Shown here: piece by piece, positions 9,729 to 18,891 of the stretch
Numbering within the stretch: the stretch's first letter is position 1
Layout of the letters: each line of letters begins with the position of its first letter
Assembly (NCBI RefSeq): GCF_016679925.1
Contig: NZ_JAEQBW010000004.1
Location: 248,001 to 312,000, forward strand
Origin: Marivirga aurantiaca
Lineage (GTDB): Bacteria; Bacteroidota; Bacteroidia; Cytophagales; Cyclobacteriaceae
Reading direction: 5' to 3'
Length of the DNA: 64,000 bases
Program-made: the position numbers and the translations under genes
The notes under the pieces: model-generated
What the model saw: only the letters and a program-made list of their open reading frames with translations
Told to the model about the DNA's origin: nothing
The model's database searches: none

Positions 9729-11042
9729 ATGCAAAATATATTATTAATTTGTTCATTCCTGCTGTGCGCTTTTTCACTGACGGCCCAATCTATCAATAAG
9801 CAAAAACTAGATAGTCTATTTGTCCTTTTGGAGAATAACGAACAGACAATGGGCTCTATTCATATCTCCAGAGAAGGTAAATCTATTTATTCTCGCTCAA
9901 TAGGCTATAGCTCTGTGGAAGATAATTCAGAGGCTGATCAAAACACAAGGTATAGAATAGGTTCCATCACCAAAATTTATACTGCGACCTTAATTTTTCA
10001 ATTAATAGAGGAGGGTAAAATGGATCTGGACACTCCTCTGGAAAACTTTTTCCCTGAAATACCTAATGCCAATAAAATAAGTATTGGCAGTTTGTTAAAC
10101 CATAGCAGCGGTATTTATAATATCACCAAAAGTGAAGGATTTGATCCGCAAGCTGTTAAAACACATGAGGAACTAGTCAAAACAATTGCGGCTTTCGAGC
10201 CAGTTTTTGAGCCTGATACCAAATCAGAATATAGCAATTCTAATTATATATTATTGGGTTATATCATTGAGGAAATTGAGCAAAAACCTTATGCGGAAGT
10301 TTTAAAAGAGCGGATTACCGATAAGCTTGAGCTAAAAAGTACTTATTATGGCGGATCAATTGACACAACCAAAAATGAAGCTTATTCTTACCATTTTAAT
10401 GAGGGATGGGAAAAATCAAGTGAAACAAATATGGATCTTCCTCATGGAGCCGGGGCAATTGTATCAACACCTGCAGAACTTACAACTTTTATTACGGCTT
10501 TGTTCAACAAGCAGTTGATTTCAGAAGAGAGCCTTAGCAAAATGACAAAACAGAGACATGGTATGGGCTTTGGAATTGGCGGAACTAACCAGGGAGGCAA
10601 GCAAATGTATGGCCATGATGGTGGTATAGACGGCTTCAGTTCTCTCCTTATTTATGTGCCGGAAGATCAGCTGGCAATTGCTTTTATGGCAAATGGTAAT
10701 CAATATCCTTTAATGGCAATTGTAAGAAGTGCTTTAATGGCTTCCAATGATATGCCGTTTGATTTACCCTCTTTTGAAGTGTTTGAGTTAAATGAAGATG
10801 ATTTAGAAAAATACACCGGAATTTACGCGTGTTCCGAAATACCTCTTAAACTAACATTTACACAGGAAGACGGTCAATTATTGGGTGCTCCAACGGGTCA
10901 GGAGCCGGCAATATTAAAGCCAATAAAGGAGCATCAGTTTCAACTGGTTCAGGCGGGAGTTACCATAAGTTTTAATCTTGTAGATAATAGTCTGCAATTT
11001 ACACAAGGAGGTAAAGAGCTACTATTTAAAAAGGAAGAGTAG
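9729..11042 (+). CDS. Secreted serine hydrolase, beta-lactamase fold
   Basis: I place the start at the ATG at 9729 because it opens directly on a good signal peptide (cleavage near LTAQS); the frame is open up to a TTG at 9672. Motifs are SITK (SxxK), YSN (YxN) and HDGG (HxG), so the acyl-enzyme machinery is complete. About 90 residues follow the catalytic domain and form a lipocalin-like beta extension often seen in this family. It follows the ExbB-like gene and precedes a membrane thioredoxin on the same strand, so the three may be one transcription unit. Confidence 0.88.
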   Translation: MQNILLICSFLLCAFSLTAQSINKQKLDSLFVLLENNEQTMGSIHISREGKSIYSRSIGYSSVEDNSEADQNTRYRIGSITKIYTATLIFQLIEEGKMDLDTPLENFFPEIPNANKISIGSLLNHSSGIYNITKSEGFDPQAVKTHEELVKTIAAFEPVFEPDTKSEYSNSNYILLGYIIEEIEQKPYAEVLKERITDKLELKSTYYGGSIDTTKNEAYSYHFNEGWEKSSETNMDLPHGAGAIVSTPAELTTFITALFNKQLISEESLSKMTKQRHGMGFGIGGTNQGGKQMYGHDGGIDGFSSLLIYVPEDQLAIAFMANGNQYPLMAIVRSALMASNDMPFDLPSFEVFELNEDDLEKYTGIYACSEIPLKLTFTQEDGQLLGAPTGQEPAILKPIKEHQFQLVQAGVTISFNLVDNSLQFTQGGKELLFKKEE

Positions 11043-11095
11043 GCTCCTTAATTAAAGGAAAAAAGCATATCATTTTCACAACTAATTAAAACATC

Positions 11096-11989
11096 ATGTT
11101 AAAAAATTTAGCTAGAATAATTGCGGGAATTGCTTCTTCCATTATTATAATGGGATTGCTATTTTACTTCTTTCTGTTTTCTAATCCTTTGGCAATTTAT
11201 GAAGTAAACATGCTTAAATGGGTTCCGATTTTTATCTGTATTATCGCTTTATTGGTCAGTGGCTGGATTAATAGAAAAACCCCTGCTAAATTATTGCCAC
11301 TCCTGTTTATACCATTTGTTATTTTTCATCTTTTTAATTTTGCTTATTTTCCTTTCATTCTGATATTAGTCCTTGTTGGGATTCTTACTCTGATCATCAC
11401 AAGAGATCATCTAAGTAAAAGATATAAGCGATTATCCATTGCTGGAGTAGCTGTTATCTTTGGATACTTTCTTTTTTCACAGGCACTGATACTTCAAAAA
11501 GAAAACTTTGGTTATGATGATTCCGGAGATCTGGTGAATGCCAATGTTATCTGGGACTTTACGGAGGAAGAAATTTTACAGATTGAAAGTCATATTTTTC
11601 TGGACAGCAACAATCAGGAAATTGATATGATTGAGTTCAGAGATAAAACTCATTTTGTCACTTTTTGGGCCACATGGTGCGCACCATGTATTAAAGAAAA
11701 ACCAGAACTGTATAAATTAAAGCAGTATTTCCGGAATAGTTCTGAAGTTGCTTTTGTTGATGTCTCCTTTGATCAGGATAAGCTTAAATGGCAGAAATTT
11801 TTGGACACAAATGAGGTTGCGGGAATGCAGTTGATCTCTCAGGATAGCAAAGAAACTAGCAGGGAATTAAATTTTGAAGGTATTCCCATGCACATAATCA
11901 TTAATCCTGACCGCAGCTATAAGAAATACAAATCTCTTGATGTGGCTCGAAAGGTTTTGACAAATTCATATGAAGAATCTAAAGAGTAA
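11096..11989 (+). CDS. TlpA-like membrane-anchored thioredoxin
   Basis: The 297-aa protein has about five hydrophobic segments in residues 1-130, then a thioredoxin-like domain of the TlpA/ResA type containing FWATWCAPCIKEKPEL with the CxxC redox pair (CAPC) and the cis-Pro loop in FEGIPMHIIINP. It probably acts as a thiol-disulfide reductase on the outer face of the cytoplasmic membrane. The multi-pass anchor is unusual for TlpA, which normally has one helix or a lipid anchor, so electrons may be passed through its own membrane domain, as in DsbD; that is inference. Confidence 0.85.
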   Translation: MLKNLARIIAGIASSIIIMGLLFYFFLFSNPLAIYEVNMLKWVPIFICIIALLVSGWINRKTPAKLLPLLFIPFVIFHLFNFAYFPFILILVLVGILTLIITRDHLSKRYKRLSIAGVAVIFGYFLFSQALILQKENFGYDDSGDLVNANVIWDFTEEEILQIESHIFLDSNNQEIDMIEFRDKTHFVTFWATWCAPCIKEKPELYKLKQYFRNSSEVAFVDVSFDQDKLKWQKFLDTNEVAGMQLISQDSKETSRELNFEGIPMHIIINPDRSYKKYKSLDVARKVLTNSYEESKE

Positions 11990-12008
11990 AGAGGCTTGCT
12001 CTATTCAA

Positions 12009-13277
12009 TCAATTTTGAAAACTTTTATAAGTGAGTTTCCTCCAAACATATTCAAGGGGGCCATATCTGAAATTTTTCATCCAGAGCCAGCTAAATACTA
12101 TCAGGAAAATCCAGATGAAAGGCACGATTAAAAGTAGTTCAGTTCTGGAATAATTATTGAATTGATTCGTGCCGTAACCATAAAATATCAATCCACAAAT
12201 GATGCTTTGGAAAATGTAATTTGTCAAAGCCATTTTACCTAAATTGGAGAAAGGCTTAAATTTTAAATTCTTTAAATATTTCTGATAAATCCCGTTAAAA
12301 AAGAGAATGTAAGCCAGCCCCAGCATTTCTTTTGGAAAAGTAAATAACCAGCCGGTCCAGATATTTCGGATGGGATCGAAATATTCGAAAGTCCAGTGAT
12401 AATATCTGTAATAATTAATTGCTAAACCTACAGTTAGAATGAGGAAAGTAAATAACCAATAAAAAGGAACAGATTGAAGATTTTGAAACACACCTAATCG
12501 ATATATAATAACTCCCAAAAGCATCATTATAAGTGTTCTGAAAAGTATTCCGTTATAGATTAGTGCCCCCTTATGAACATTGGTGTGCTTAAAGTTTTCT
12601 AAAATGCTTGCAGAATAAGTGTTTCGTAATGAATTTATCTCCGATTGATCAGGTACTCCGATTTGGGTTCTCTTTTCCCACTTTTCAATACTCTTTTGTT
12701 CTTCACTTGATCTTGCTTCTTCATCTGTTATTAACGCTTTAGTATAAGCTTCAAATTGGTTTTGGGTCGAGCTTGTATTTTGGTAGGAATTAAAAAGCAA
12801 AACACCAATTGGCACTAATAATACCATTAAAAGGGATTTAACTTTATATGACCTGAACGGGATGAGCAAGAAACCGCAAATGGCATAATGGTACAATACA
12901 TCTCCATCCCATAGAAAATATGCATGCACCACTCCAATGAGAAATAACCATAACAACCTTCTGGAATAAATATCCATGGCTTTTAGTCCTAAATTTTTCT
13001 TTTCAAGCCGCTCTAAAAATATGCAGAAGCCAACACCAAAGAGTAGAGTAAACATGCTGAAAAACTTTCCCTGAGCTAAAAAATAAACCCAAAATCGTGT
13101 GGATTGATCAGTAGCACTGCTAAAACCGTATTTATAAGGGCTCCATGGGTTTGGATAAGAAAAGGACTCAATATTAATCACTAGAATACCCAGTATGGCT
13201 ATTCCCCTTAAAAAATCTAAAGAACTAATTCTTTCAAGCGGCTGAGTGGGTGAGATAGATTGATTGATGGTTTTCAT
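12009..13277 (-). CDS. DUF418 family multi-pass membrane protein (YeiB-like)
   Basis: The 422-aa protein starts with RISSLDFLRGIAILGILVIN, the signature of the YeiB/DUF418 group of the acyltransferase-3-like clan, and ends with the DUF418 region (GKMALTNYIFQSIICGLIFY). About ten membrane segments are visible. Members are thought to move or transfer acyl groups across the membrane, but no substrate is established. Its start overlaps the deacetylase gene by 4 bp (ATGA), so the two are coupled, which points to envelope polysaccharide modification. Confidence 0.85.
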   Translation of the reverse strand: MKTINQSISPTQPLERISSLDFLRGIAILGILVINIESFSYPNPWSPYKYGFSSATDQSTRFWVYFLAQGKFFSMFTLLFGVGFCIFLERLEKKNLGLKAMDIYSRRLLWLFLIGVVHAYFLWDGDVLYHYAICGFLLIPFRSYKVKSLLMVLLVPIGVLLFNSYQNTSSTQNQFEAYTKALITDEEARSSEEQKSIEKWEKRTQIGVPDQSEINSLRNTYSASILENFKHTNVHKGALIYNGILFRTLIMMLLGVIIYRLGVFQNLQSVPFYWLFTFLILTVGLAINYYRYYHWTFEYFDPIRNIWTGWLFTFPKEMLGLAYILFFNGIYQKYLKNLKFKPFSNLGKMALTNYIFQSIICGLIFYGYGTNQFNNYSRTELLLIVPFIWIFLIVFSWLWMKNFRYGPLEYVWRKLTYKSFQN

Positions 13278-14233
13278 TCACTAATCAACTTTTCATATAA
13301 CTGATGAACTTCCATAATATCAGGTTCCTGCTTCATAGCCGTACTTCTTTCTTTGGGGTTTTGCATCCAACGGTAAAGCCAGGAAACGCCCCACTTTTTG
13401 TAATAGGTATCAGGCTGTTGATAAACAGGATCGCTCAGGGCTTCCTCCAAATTGATGAAACTATAGTTCTTCTTTTTGAGGATTTGGATAATTTCCGGCA
13501 GGTAATCAGCATTTAAAGAGTTATCATGGCATAGGTAAATCTGCTTTACTTTTCTACCATATTGTACTTCTGCCAATGAATCAAAAAAATCAAAGTATTC
13601 GATAGTCTTGGATACATAAGTTGCTGCTATCTTTTTAGCTTTCTCTTTTTCTCCTGTTTCGAGATAACGATCATAGAGGTAGCTGAACATCCAATCGGAG
13701 CTTTCGATAGTATGTGGGGTAATTGTATAATTGGCCGATTTCAGATATTCTTTGATTTGAGCATGCTGTACTGAATCTTTCCCCAAATCATTAAAGGGGA
13801 AGCGAAGATATTTTGTATGATTTATAGGTTCATCATCAAATTTCTCTCTAAATTTCTCACCCTTCTCAATATCTGCTTTGAAACTTTCAAAGCCAACTTC
13901 TGAATAGCGGAAATGGCTGTAAGTATGGTTAGCAACAGTTACATATTTTCTCTTTAACCATTCACTTAGCAGTTCCTTGTTTTTTTCAACATATTGATTC
14001 TTTTTAACTAATCCATAGTTAATAAAAATAGCAATGGGAATGTTTAACGAGTCCAGTTTGGTAAGTAGAACCGGACTGAAATTATCTTGTTCAAATTTTC
14101 TGGTATTGGGCACGTCATCAATAGTAATAGCTACTTCCAGCTGGCTGAATAATGGCTGGCTAAGAAGCATTATTAGTGCAAAAAAGGTGAAGGATTTTAT
14201 CATTTTATTGAGGCTACTGGAATGAGATTTCAA
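13274..14233 (-). CDS. Secreted polysaccharide deacetylase family protein (NodB-like)
   Basis: The 319-aa product has an N-terminal signal peptide; the Met at residue 11 (start 14203) gives the more compact signal. The NodB-fold motif 1 is seen as VAITIDDVPN, with the catalytic and metal Asp pair, and motif 2 as NHTYSH (HxxxH metal ligands). LRFPFNDLG fits motif 3. The family removes acetyl groups from N-acetylated sugars. The ATGA overlap with the DUF418 gene suggests one unit acting on cell-envelope glycans. Confidence 0.85.
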   Translation of the reverse strand: MKSHSSSLNKMIKSFTFFALIMLLSQPLFSQLEVAITIDDVPNTRKFEQDNFSPVLLTKLDSLNIPIAIFINYGLVKKNQYVEKNKELLSEWLKRKYVTVANHTYSHFRYSEVGFESFKADIEKGEKFREKFDDEPINHTKYLRFPFNDLGKDSVQHAQIKEYLKSANYTITPHTIESSDWMFSYLYDRYLETGEKEKAKKIAATYVSKTIEYFDFFDSLAEVQYGRKVKQIYLCHDNSLNADYLPEIIQILKKKNYSFINLEEALSDPVYQQPDTYYKKWGVSWLYRWMQNPKERSTAMKQEPDIMEVHQLYEKLISE

Positions 14234-14310
14234 AACAACCTTATCAATTTGTTGTATTTACTGGAAATATCAAAATCAAGGGTGTGTAATACGTTAACAA
14301 AGCGTTAACA

Positions 14311-15204
14311 TTATCTGAATTTTTTCAATATTTCGGCATCCACCCAGTAGATATCCTGATTACTTGTGAAGAAGAAAAATTTTCCATCCTTAGTTACAAA
14401 AGGACACAGCTCATGACCTTCCGTATTAATGTCTGTCCCCATATTTTTTGCTTCACTCCAGCTGTTATCCGTATTTTTGAAGCTTATATATAAATCCCCT
14501 TTTCCCATTCCATCTTTTCGTGCAGTAGAAAATATGATGTAAGATTCATCCGGGGCGACAAAAACATCTGCTTCATAGCGTTTTGTGTTAATGGAATCAC
14601 TCAATTTTACAGGCTTTTGAAAGTGGCCGGATTTTAATGTTGATTTATAAATGTCAAAATCATGGCTCCTGCCTTCTTCCGCTTGTGTATTGGATGAAAA
14701 ATACATACTTCCGTCATCAGTGAAGGAGATGTAATATTCATTACTTTCTGTATTGATTGTGTTACCTGCATTGAAGGGCTCCGACCATCCGTTTTCTTCA
14801 CGAGTGGAATACCAGATGTCATAATCTTTCTTTTCGTCCTCTCCAGTCATTGACCTGTCAGAGATGTAATAAAGCTTTTGCTCGTCCGGAGAGAGGAAAG
14901 GATCATTAAAGCTGTAAATTGGATGCGAAATAATGGCCTTCGGCTTAGTCCAAACACCTTTTTGAAGTTTTGTACACCAAATTTCTGCTTTGCCATCTTC
15001 ATCAATTGCATAGAAAAATTCTTTACCATCGGCAGAAAATACAGAGCCAAATTCACTTTGATTTTCTTTTGTGATTATACCAGGAGCAAATATTTCCGGT
15101 GTATCTCCTGGGGCTTTTTGCCCTAAATATTCAGTACTACCCACTTGAGAAAATAAGGAGGGGACAGTAAAGAGGAAAAGTAAAACAGTGATTGATGTTC
15201 TCAT
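14311..15204 (-). CDS. Secreted PD40/TolB-like beta-propeller protein
   Basis: The 297-aa protein has a signal peptide (cleavage near FSQVGS) and repeated WD40-like beta-propeller (PD40) units, each with a pattern such as FSADGKEFFYA, LSPDEQKLYYIS, FTDDGSMYFSS, VAPDESYIIFS and VTKDGKFFFFTS. Such propellers are usually binding scaffolds in the periplasm or at the outer membrane. There is no OmpA domain, although related Bacteroidota proteins often have one. It is 18 bp downstream of the ATP-grasp gene and likely shares its transcript. Confidence 0.8.
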   Translation of the reverse strand: MRTSITVLLFLFTVPSLFSQVGSTEYLGQKAPGDTPEIFAPGIITKENQSEFGSVFSADGKEFFYAIDEDGKAEIWCTKLQKGVWTKPKAIISHPIYSFNDPFLSPDEQKLYYISDRSMTGEDEKKDYDIWYSTREENGWSEPFNAGNTINTESNEYYISFTDDGSMYFSSNTQAEEGRSHDFDIYKSTLKSGHFQKPVKLSDSINTKRYEADVFVAPDESYIIFSTARKDGMGKGDLYISFKNTDNSWSEAKNMGTDINTEGHELCPFVTKDGKFFFFTSNQDIYWVDAEILKKFR

Positions 15205-15221
15205 AATTGATGTTGATTCGG

Positions 15222-16031
15222 CTACTTCACCTGCAAAAGTGCGTGAGTAAAATTCTCTATAAATTCATTTCTTTTCGATTCTGTCAAAGTATCTATTGAT
15301 AAAAAAGGATTCAGATCTTCCAGTTCAACCAGTAGGAGGGAGCCATCTTGTTGGCGGCAAGCGTCTACTCTGGTGATGCCTCTTTCCATATTGTTCCATT
15401 CAATAAACTGTTTTGCAAAGGCTAAATCTTCTAAAGTGGTGTCGTATTCATGCAATTCCCAACGTTTATCCTTGTGAGGGGCATAAAGTGCATATTGAAA
15501 AATATTGTTCAGGAAATAGAAGGAGAGCTCGTATTGAAAGTTTATAAAAGGTTGAATCAGTTTGTCCTGAGGATTTTGCAGAAACAGTTCTTTATGTGTA
15601 AGCACATCCATTCCTATAGAATCAGCTCCGTTTTTTAACTTTACTACGTATTTCTCTGAATTCTGCAGACTGGCCAGTCCCGCAAAAGTCTCCACAGTAG
15701 GAATTACCGGATAACCTGATTCATATAAATCCAAGAGGTACTGCTTACCTTTCATATCCGCTTTTCCATCAAAGGAGTTAAAAGTAGGGATGTCATTTTC
15801 TTTCACCAATGCTACAAAATGATCGAAATATTCCTGATAAGCACCTACAGGGCCTGTATTTCTGAAAACAATTAAATCTGCATATCCTAAATGTGGAATG
15901 GCTTGTTGTGGATGTCCTATTAATATATTAAAATGCTCCTTCAGTTTTGAAGTGATGTATAAATCTTCTTCATAATAATTTCTTCCTTTGGCCTGGTAGT
16001 AAAGGTCTGTTAAGTACAGTAGGGTAAGCAT
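15222..16031 (-). CDS. ATP-grasp superfamily protein of unknown substrate
   Basis: The 269-aa protein has an N-terminal Rossmann-like half, a central segment KYVVKLKNGADSIGMDV matching the ATP-binding Lys and glycine loop of ATP-grasp ligases, and a C-terminal VDACRQQDGSLLLVELEDLNP in which the Glu and Asn match the magnesium ligands of that fold (glutathione synthetase/RimK-like). It should form a carboxylate-amine bond at ATP expense; the substrate cannot be inferred. No signal peptide is present, so it acts in the cytoplasm, unlike its secreted neighbour. Confidence 0.72.
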   Translation of the reverse strand: MLTLLYLTDLYYQAKGRNYYEEDLYITSKLKEHFNILIGHPQQAIPHLGYADLIVFRNTGPVGAYQEYFDHFVALVKENDIPTFNSFDGKADMKGKQYLLDLYESGYPVIPTVETFAGLASLQNSEKYVVKLKNGADSIGMDVLTHKELFLQNPQDKLIQPFINFQYELSFYFLNNIFQYALYAPHKDKRWELHEYDTTLEDLAFAKQFIEWNNMERGITRVDACRQQDGSLLLVELEDLNPFLSIDTLTESKRNEFIENFTHALLQVK

Positions 16032-16110
16032 ATATTATGTTTTTTGTAAAAACAGCTTTGAGATTATGCTGTAGACACTTCAATAGCATGTAAATAAAAC
16101 ATTTCTAACT

Positions 16111-18579
16111 TTAAATCCTATTTGGCTTTCCCATCTTCCTGTTTTTTTCAGGATTATCCGTGAATGCAAGGGAGTTAAACCCTTGCCTGATGCGATTATA
16201 ATCAAGAAAATAACTCAATCTGAAAGATAAACTATTAACCTGGGGGTGACTAAATAAGTAATTAAAGTTTTCATTGAAGGTTTGGCGAGATTGCTCAACA
16301 TAGCTATCCATTGCATTACGGTATAAAATAGTTATCTGGCTGCCTGGGGCAAACCACCATGAGAATCTTAAGTCAAGATTCCAGGTATTGTAAGTTACAT
16401 CATATATATTTTCCCGCTCTGGTTCCGCAGTTAAATCCCCATTTTCTTCCAAATGATAAAGCTGGGTATAAAAAGCTTCAGAAAAATAGTGCCTGAAAGC
16501 CAGATTTAAGGAGATTTTATTGTTGAAAATATAATTACCTCCTATCGAATTGATTACAGTAGTTCGTGTTCGTTGGCCAAAAATAATGTCTTCCTCATCA
16601 AAGTCAACAAACCCCTGTTCTTTAGAGGAAACTATATAACTGGCATTGTAATTCATATTGAATTTATCAGAGAAACGATAGCGTGGTTTTATTTCAGTTA
16701 CTACCAGACTTCTGTTTTTTTCATCGTATTTATACCAGTCTACAACCGTTTCTATGGCAAAAGGCTTGCGGTAATCTGTGGAAAACCAAAGCCATTGATC
16801 GTAATATCCTGGCACTTTTACATGCCTGCCATTTACTCTTGGTTCGTAAATATCGTTTTTACCTGTAAAAGTTGTTTCAAACCCTCCACCGAAATTGAAG
16901 AAATTTTTAGTTGTAAAACTGGAGTTAAAATTGAATAAATTCATGCTGAACAAATCTGGTTCGAGTCGTCTGTCATGCCTTAAGTTAAAGTTGAGAAACA
17001 TATTATTAAGAAAGCCTTTCGGTTGAAGATAGCGATAGCCATAATAGCCAAAATAACGCACATAATTGGTTGTTGTGGAGAACCCCAGATCATTGATGTC
17101 ATAGTCAAGCGTTCTTAAATCCAAACCGGCCTCCACCCGATTCTTTCCACTGATTTTGGAGATGCCAGCCTGTACTTCAGTTCCGAATTTAACATTTTCC
17201 TGTAACACCCAACTGCCTTCGGTACTTGCTCGGTAGTTCCAGGTATTGGCTTTGTTGGTGTGGCTTAGGTATAAGCCGGTAGCATTGGCATCTCTGAAAT
17301 TACCTGCACGAGTAGTATTTGTGTTCACCAGGGAAACGGAGGAGTTATCTCCATAGCGTTGATCCAACACCAACACATTATAATTGGCATAAGGCTCCAC
17401 TAATTCTGACCGGATTTCGCCTGTCTCTATATTCCTGATTTCGGTGTGGGCTTGTTCCGTAACAGCATTGAAAAAACCTATGCCCAAACCTTTATCTGTC
17501 CTCCCGGAAATTTTCATAGCATTGATCAAATCTACAGTAGGAGGATTCCACACAATTTCTTCGCTTTCTGAAACAGTGGCACGACTTGAGGGAGCTCCGC
17601 CCACCCTTCTGGAATAAAACATATCACCTTTACTGAATAACTCCGTTCCTTCATTAAAAAATTGACGTTGTTCGGCAAACTGCACTTCAAAAGCAGAGAG
17701 ATTTAGTACAGTTTCATCAAACCTTGCCTGCCCAAAATCCGGAATTAGTACCATATCAAGTGTGAAAGCATCATTGATCCCATATTTTAAGTCCATACCT
17801 CCGTTAATATTAAGATTTGTTTTTCCATCATAATTATTAATATAGGAGGAAACATACGGCTGAAAGGATAAGCGAGTAGGTGTTTTAATATTCTCTATAC
17901 CATGTAATTCACCATCATAAATAGAAAAGGAGCCTTTGGTATTGTCCACCCAACTCCAGCTATACCTGGATCTGGTGCGGTGGAATTCACGCTCCATGTT
18001 GAGGCCCCATTCCTGAATTTTTTTATTGGGAAACCGGAGGGCAAAATAGGGGATAAATATTTCTGCTACCCAGCTGTCATCATTAATTTTTACTTCACTA
18101 TACCAAACGGCATCCCAGGAATTATCTTCATCTCCGTTGGTCATTTTGGCATCATATTGCACCCCCGCTGCAGTTACTATAAACTGCATGCTTTGCTGGC
18201 GGTCGTTATAGCCATTCAATAGAATAAAAAAGAAGTCATCCGCACCAATATTATCTCGTTGCGTGAGTTCTTTCATAATTTTCTCAGGGTGAGGGTCTTT
18301 CATACTGGCTCCAAAATAAATTCCTAAATCATCATATAGGATTTTCACTTCTGTTTGTAAACTGTCGGGAGCTGGCACTCCATTGTTTGGCATCCTTTCT
18401 ACAAAATCCGTAGCTATGGGCGCATTTTTCCATACCTCATCATCTAATATGCCATCTATTTTAGGAGCATTTATAATTTTTTGTATAGTAATATTTTTTC
18501 GGGGAATGCTGTCAGCAGATTGCGCCTTTATTTCAAGACTCACAACAACTATTAATAAACTTAAGTAATACTTTTTCAT
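16111..18579 (-). CDS. DUF5916 outer-membrane protein with CBM9-like N-terminal domain
   Basis: The 822-aa protein has a signal peptide (cleavage near IKAQSA), then a CBM9-like domain starting at INAPKIDGILDDEVWKNAP, which is the hallmark of the DUF5916 family, followed by about 550 residues of alternating aromatic strands typical of an outer-membrane beta-barrel. Carbohydrate binding is implied by the CBM9-like fold but is not proven. A strong palindrome lies about 230 bp upstream and could be its operator. Confidence 0.88.
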   Translation of the reverse strand: MKKYYLSLLIVVVSLEIKAQSADSIPRKNITIQKIINAPKIDGILDDEVWKNAPIATDFVERMPNNGVPAPDSLQTEVKILYDDLGIYFGASMKDPHPEKIMKELTQRDNIGADDFFFILLNGYNDRQQSMQFIVTAAGVQYDAKMTNGDEDNSWDAVWYSEVKINDDSWVAEIFIPYFALRFPNKKIQEWGLNMEREFHRTRSRYSWSWVDNTKGSFSIYDGELHGIENIKTPTRLSFQPYVSSYINNYDGKTNLNINGGMDLKYGINDAFTLDMVLIPDFGQARFDETVLNLSAFEVQFAEQRQFFNEGTELFSKGDMFYSRRVGGAPSSRATVSESEEIVWNPPTVDLINAMKISGRTDKGLGIGFFNAVTEQAHTEIRNIETGEIRSELVEPYANYNVLVLDQRYGDNSSVSLVNTNTTRAGNFRDANATGLYLSHTNKANTWNYRASTEGSWVLQENVKFGTEVQAGISKISGKNRVEAGLDLRTLDYDINDLGFSTTTNYVRYFGYYGYRYLQPKGFLNNMFLNFNLRHDRRLEPDLFSMNLFNFNSSFTTKNFFNFGGGFETTFTGKNDIYEPRVNGRHVKVPGYYDQWLWFSTDYRKPFAIETVVDWYKYDEKNRSLVVTEIKPRYRFSDKFNMNYNASYIVSSKEQGFVDFDEEDIIFGQRTRTTVINSIGGNYIFNNKISLNLAFRHYFSEAFYTQLYHLEENGDLTAEPERENIYDVTYNTWNLDLRFSWWFAPGSQITILYRNAMDSYVEQSRQTFNENFNYLFSHPQVNSLSFRLSYFLDYNRIRQGFNSLAFTDNPEKNRKMGKPNRI

Positions 18580-18891
18580 TTTTCTAAGTATGTGCTAGAG
18601 GGATTTTATTGTCTTTTTGAAAATAAATTGAAATATCAATCCTGGAATGATTCCAATTTCCTTAAGGATGTTATCCGTTGTGTAAAAGTTGCATAAAATA
18701 AGCTATAAGTTTTTGAAGCCAAAAGGCATAATGAGTGGTGGGGTACAACTTAAATGCCAAAGGTTGAAAAAGGAGTTTAGTGGCAACAGACAAGGAATAG
18801 ATTCTTTTTTACTGTCCATTAACGGACAGTGTTTGTTGTAAATCGGACGGATTTCATGAAGGTATATAAATGAAAGGAGGAGCTGCTTTTT
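18580..18891. promoter_or_regulatory. 312-bp intergenic region with the 20-bp palindrome ACTGTCCATTAACGGACAGT
   Basis: The gap holds no convincing gene. At 18811-18830 is ACTGTCCATTAACGGACAGT, in which 18 of 20 positions are symmetrical around TTAA. A further CGGACGG half-site-like sequence lies about 20 bp on. No T-run follows on either strand, so an operator is more likely than a terminator. It is upstream of the DUF5916 gene and downstream of the MscS gene; which gene it controls is inference. Confidence 0.5.

Noticed and set aside
16573-16938. 121-aa plus-strand frame
   Set aside because: It lies antisense inside the DUF5916 barrel gene and has no family resemblance.
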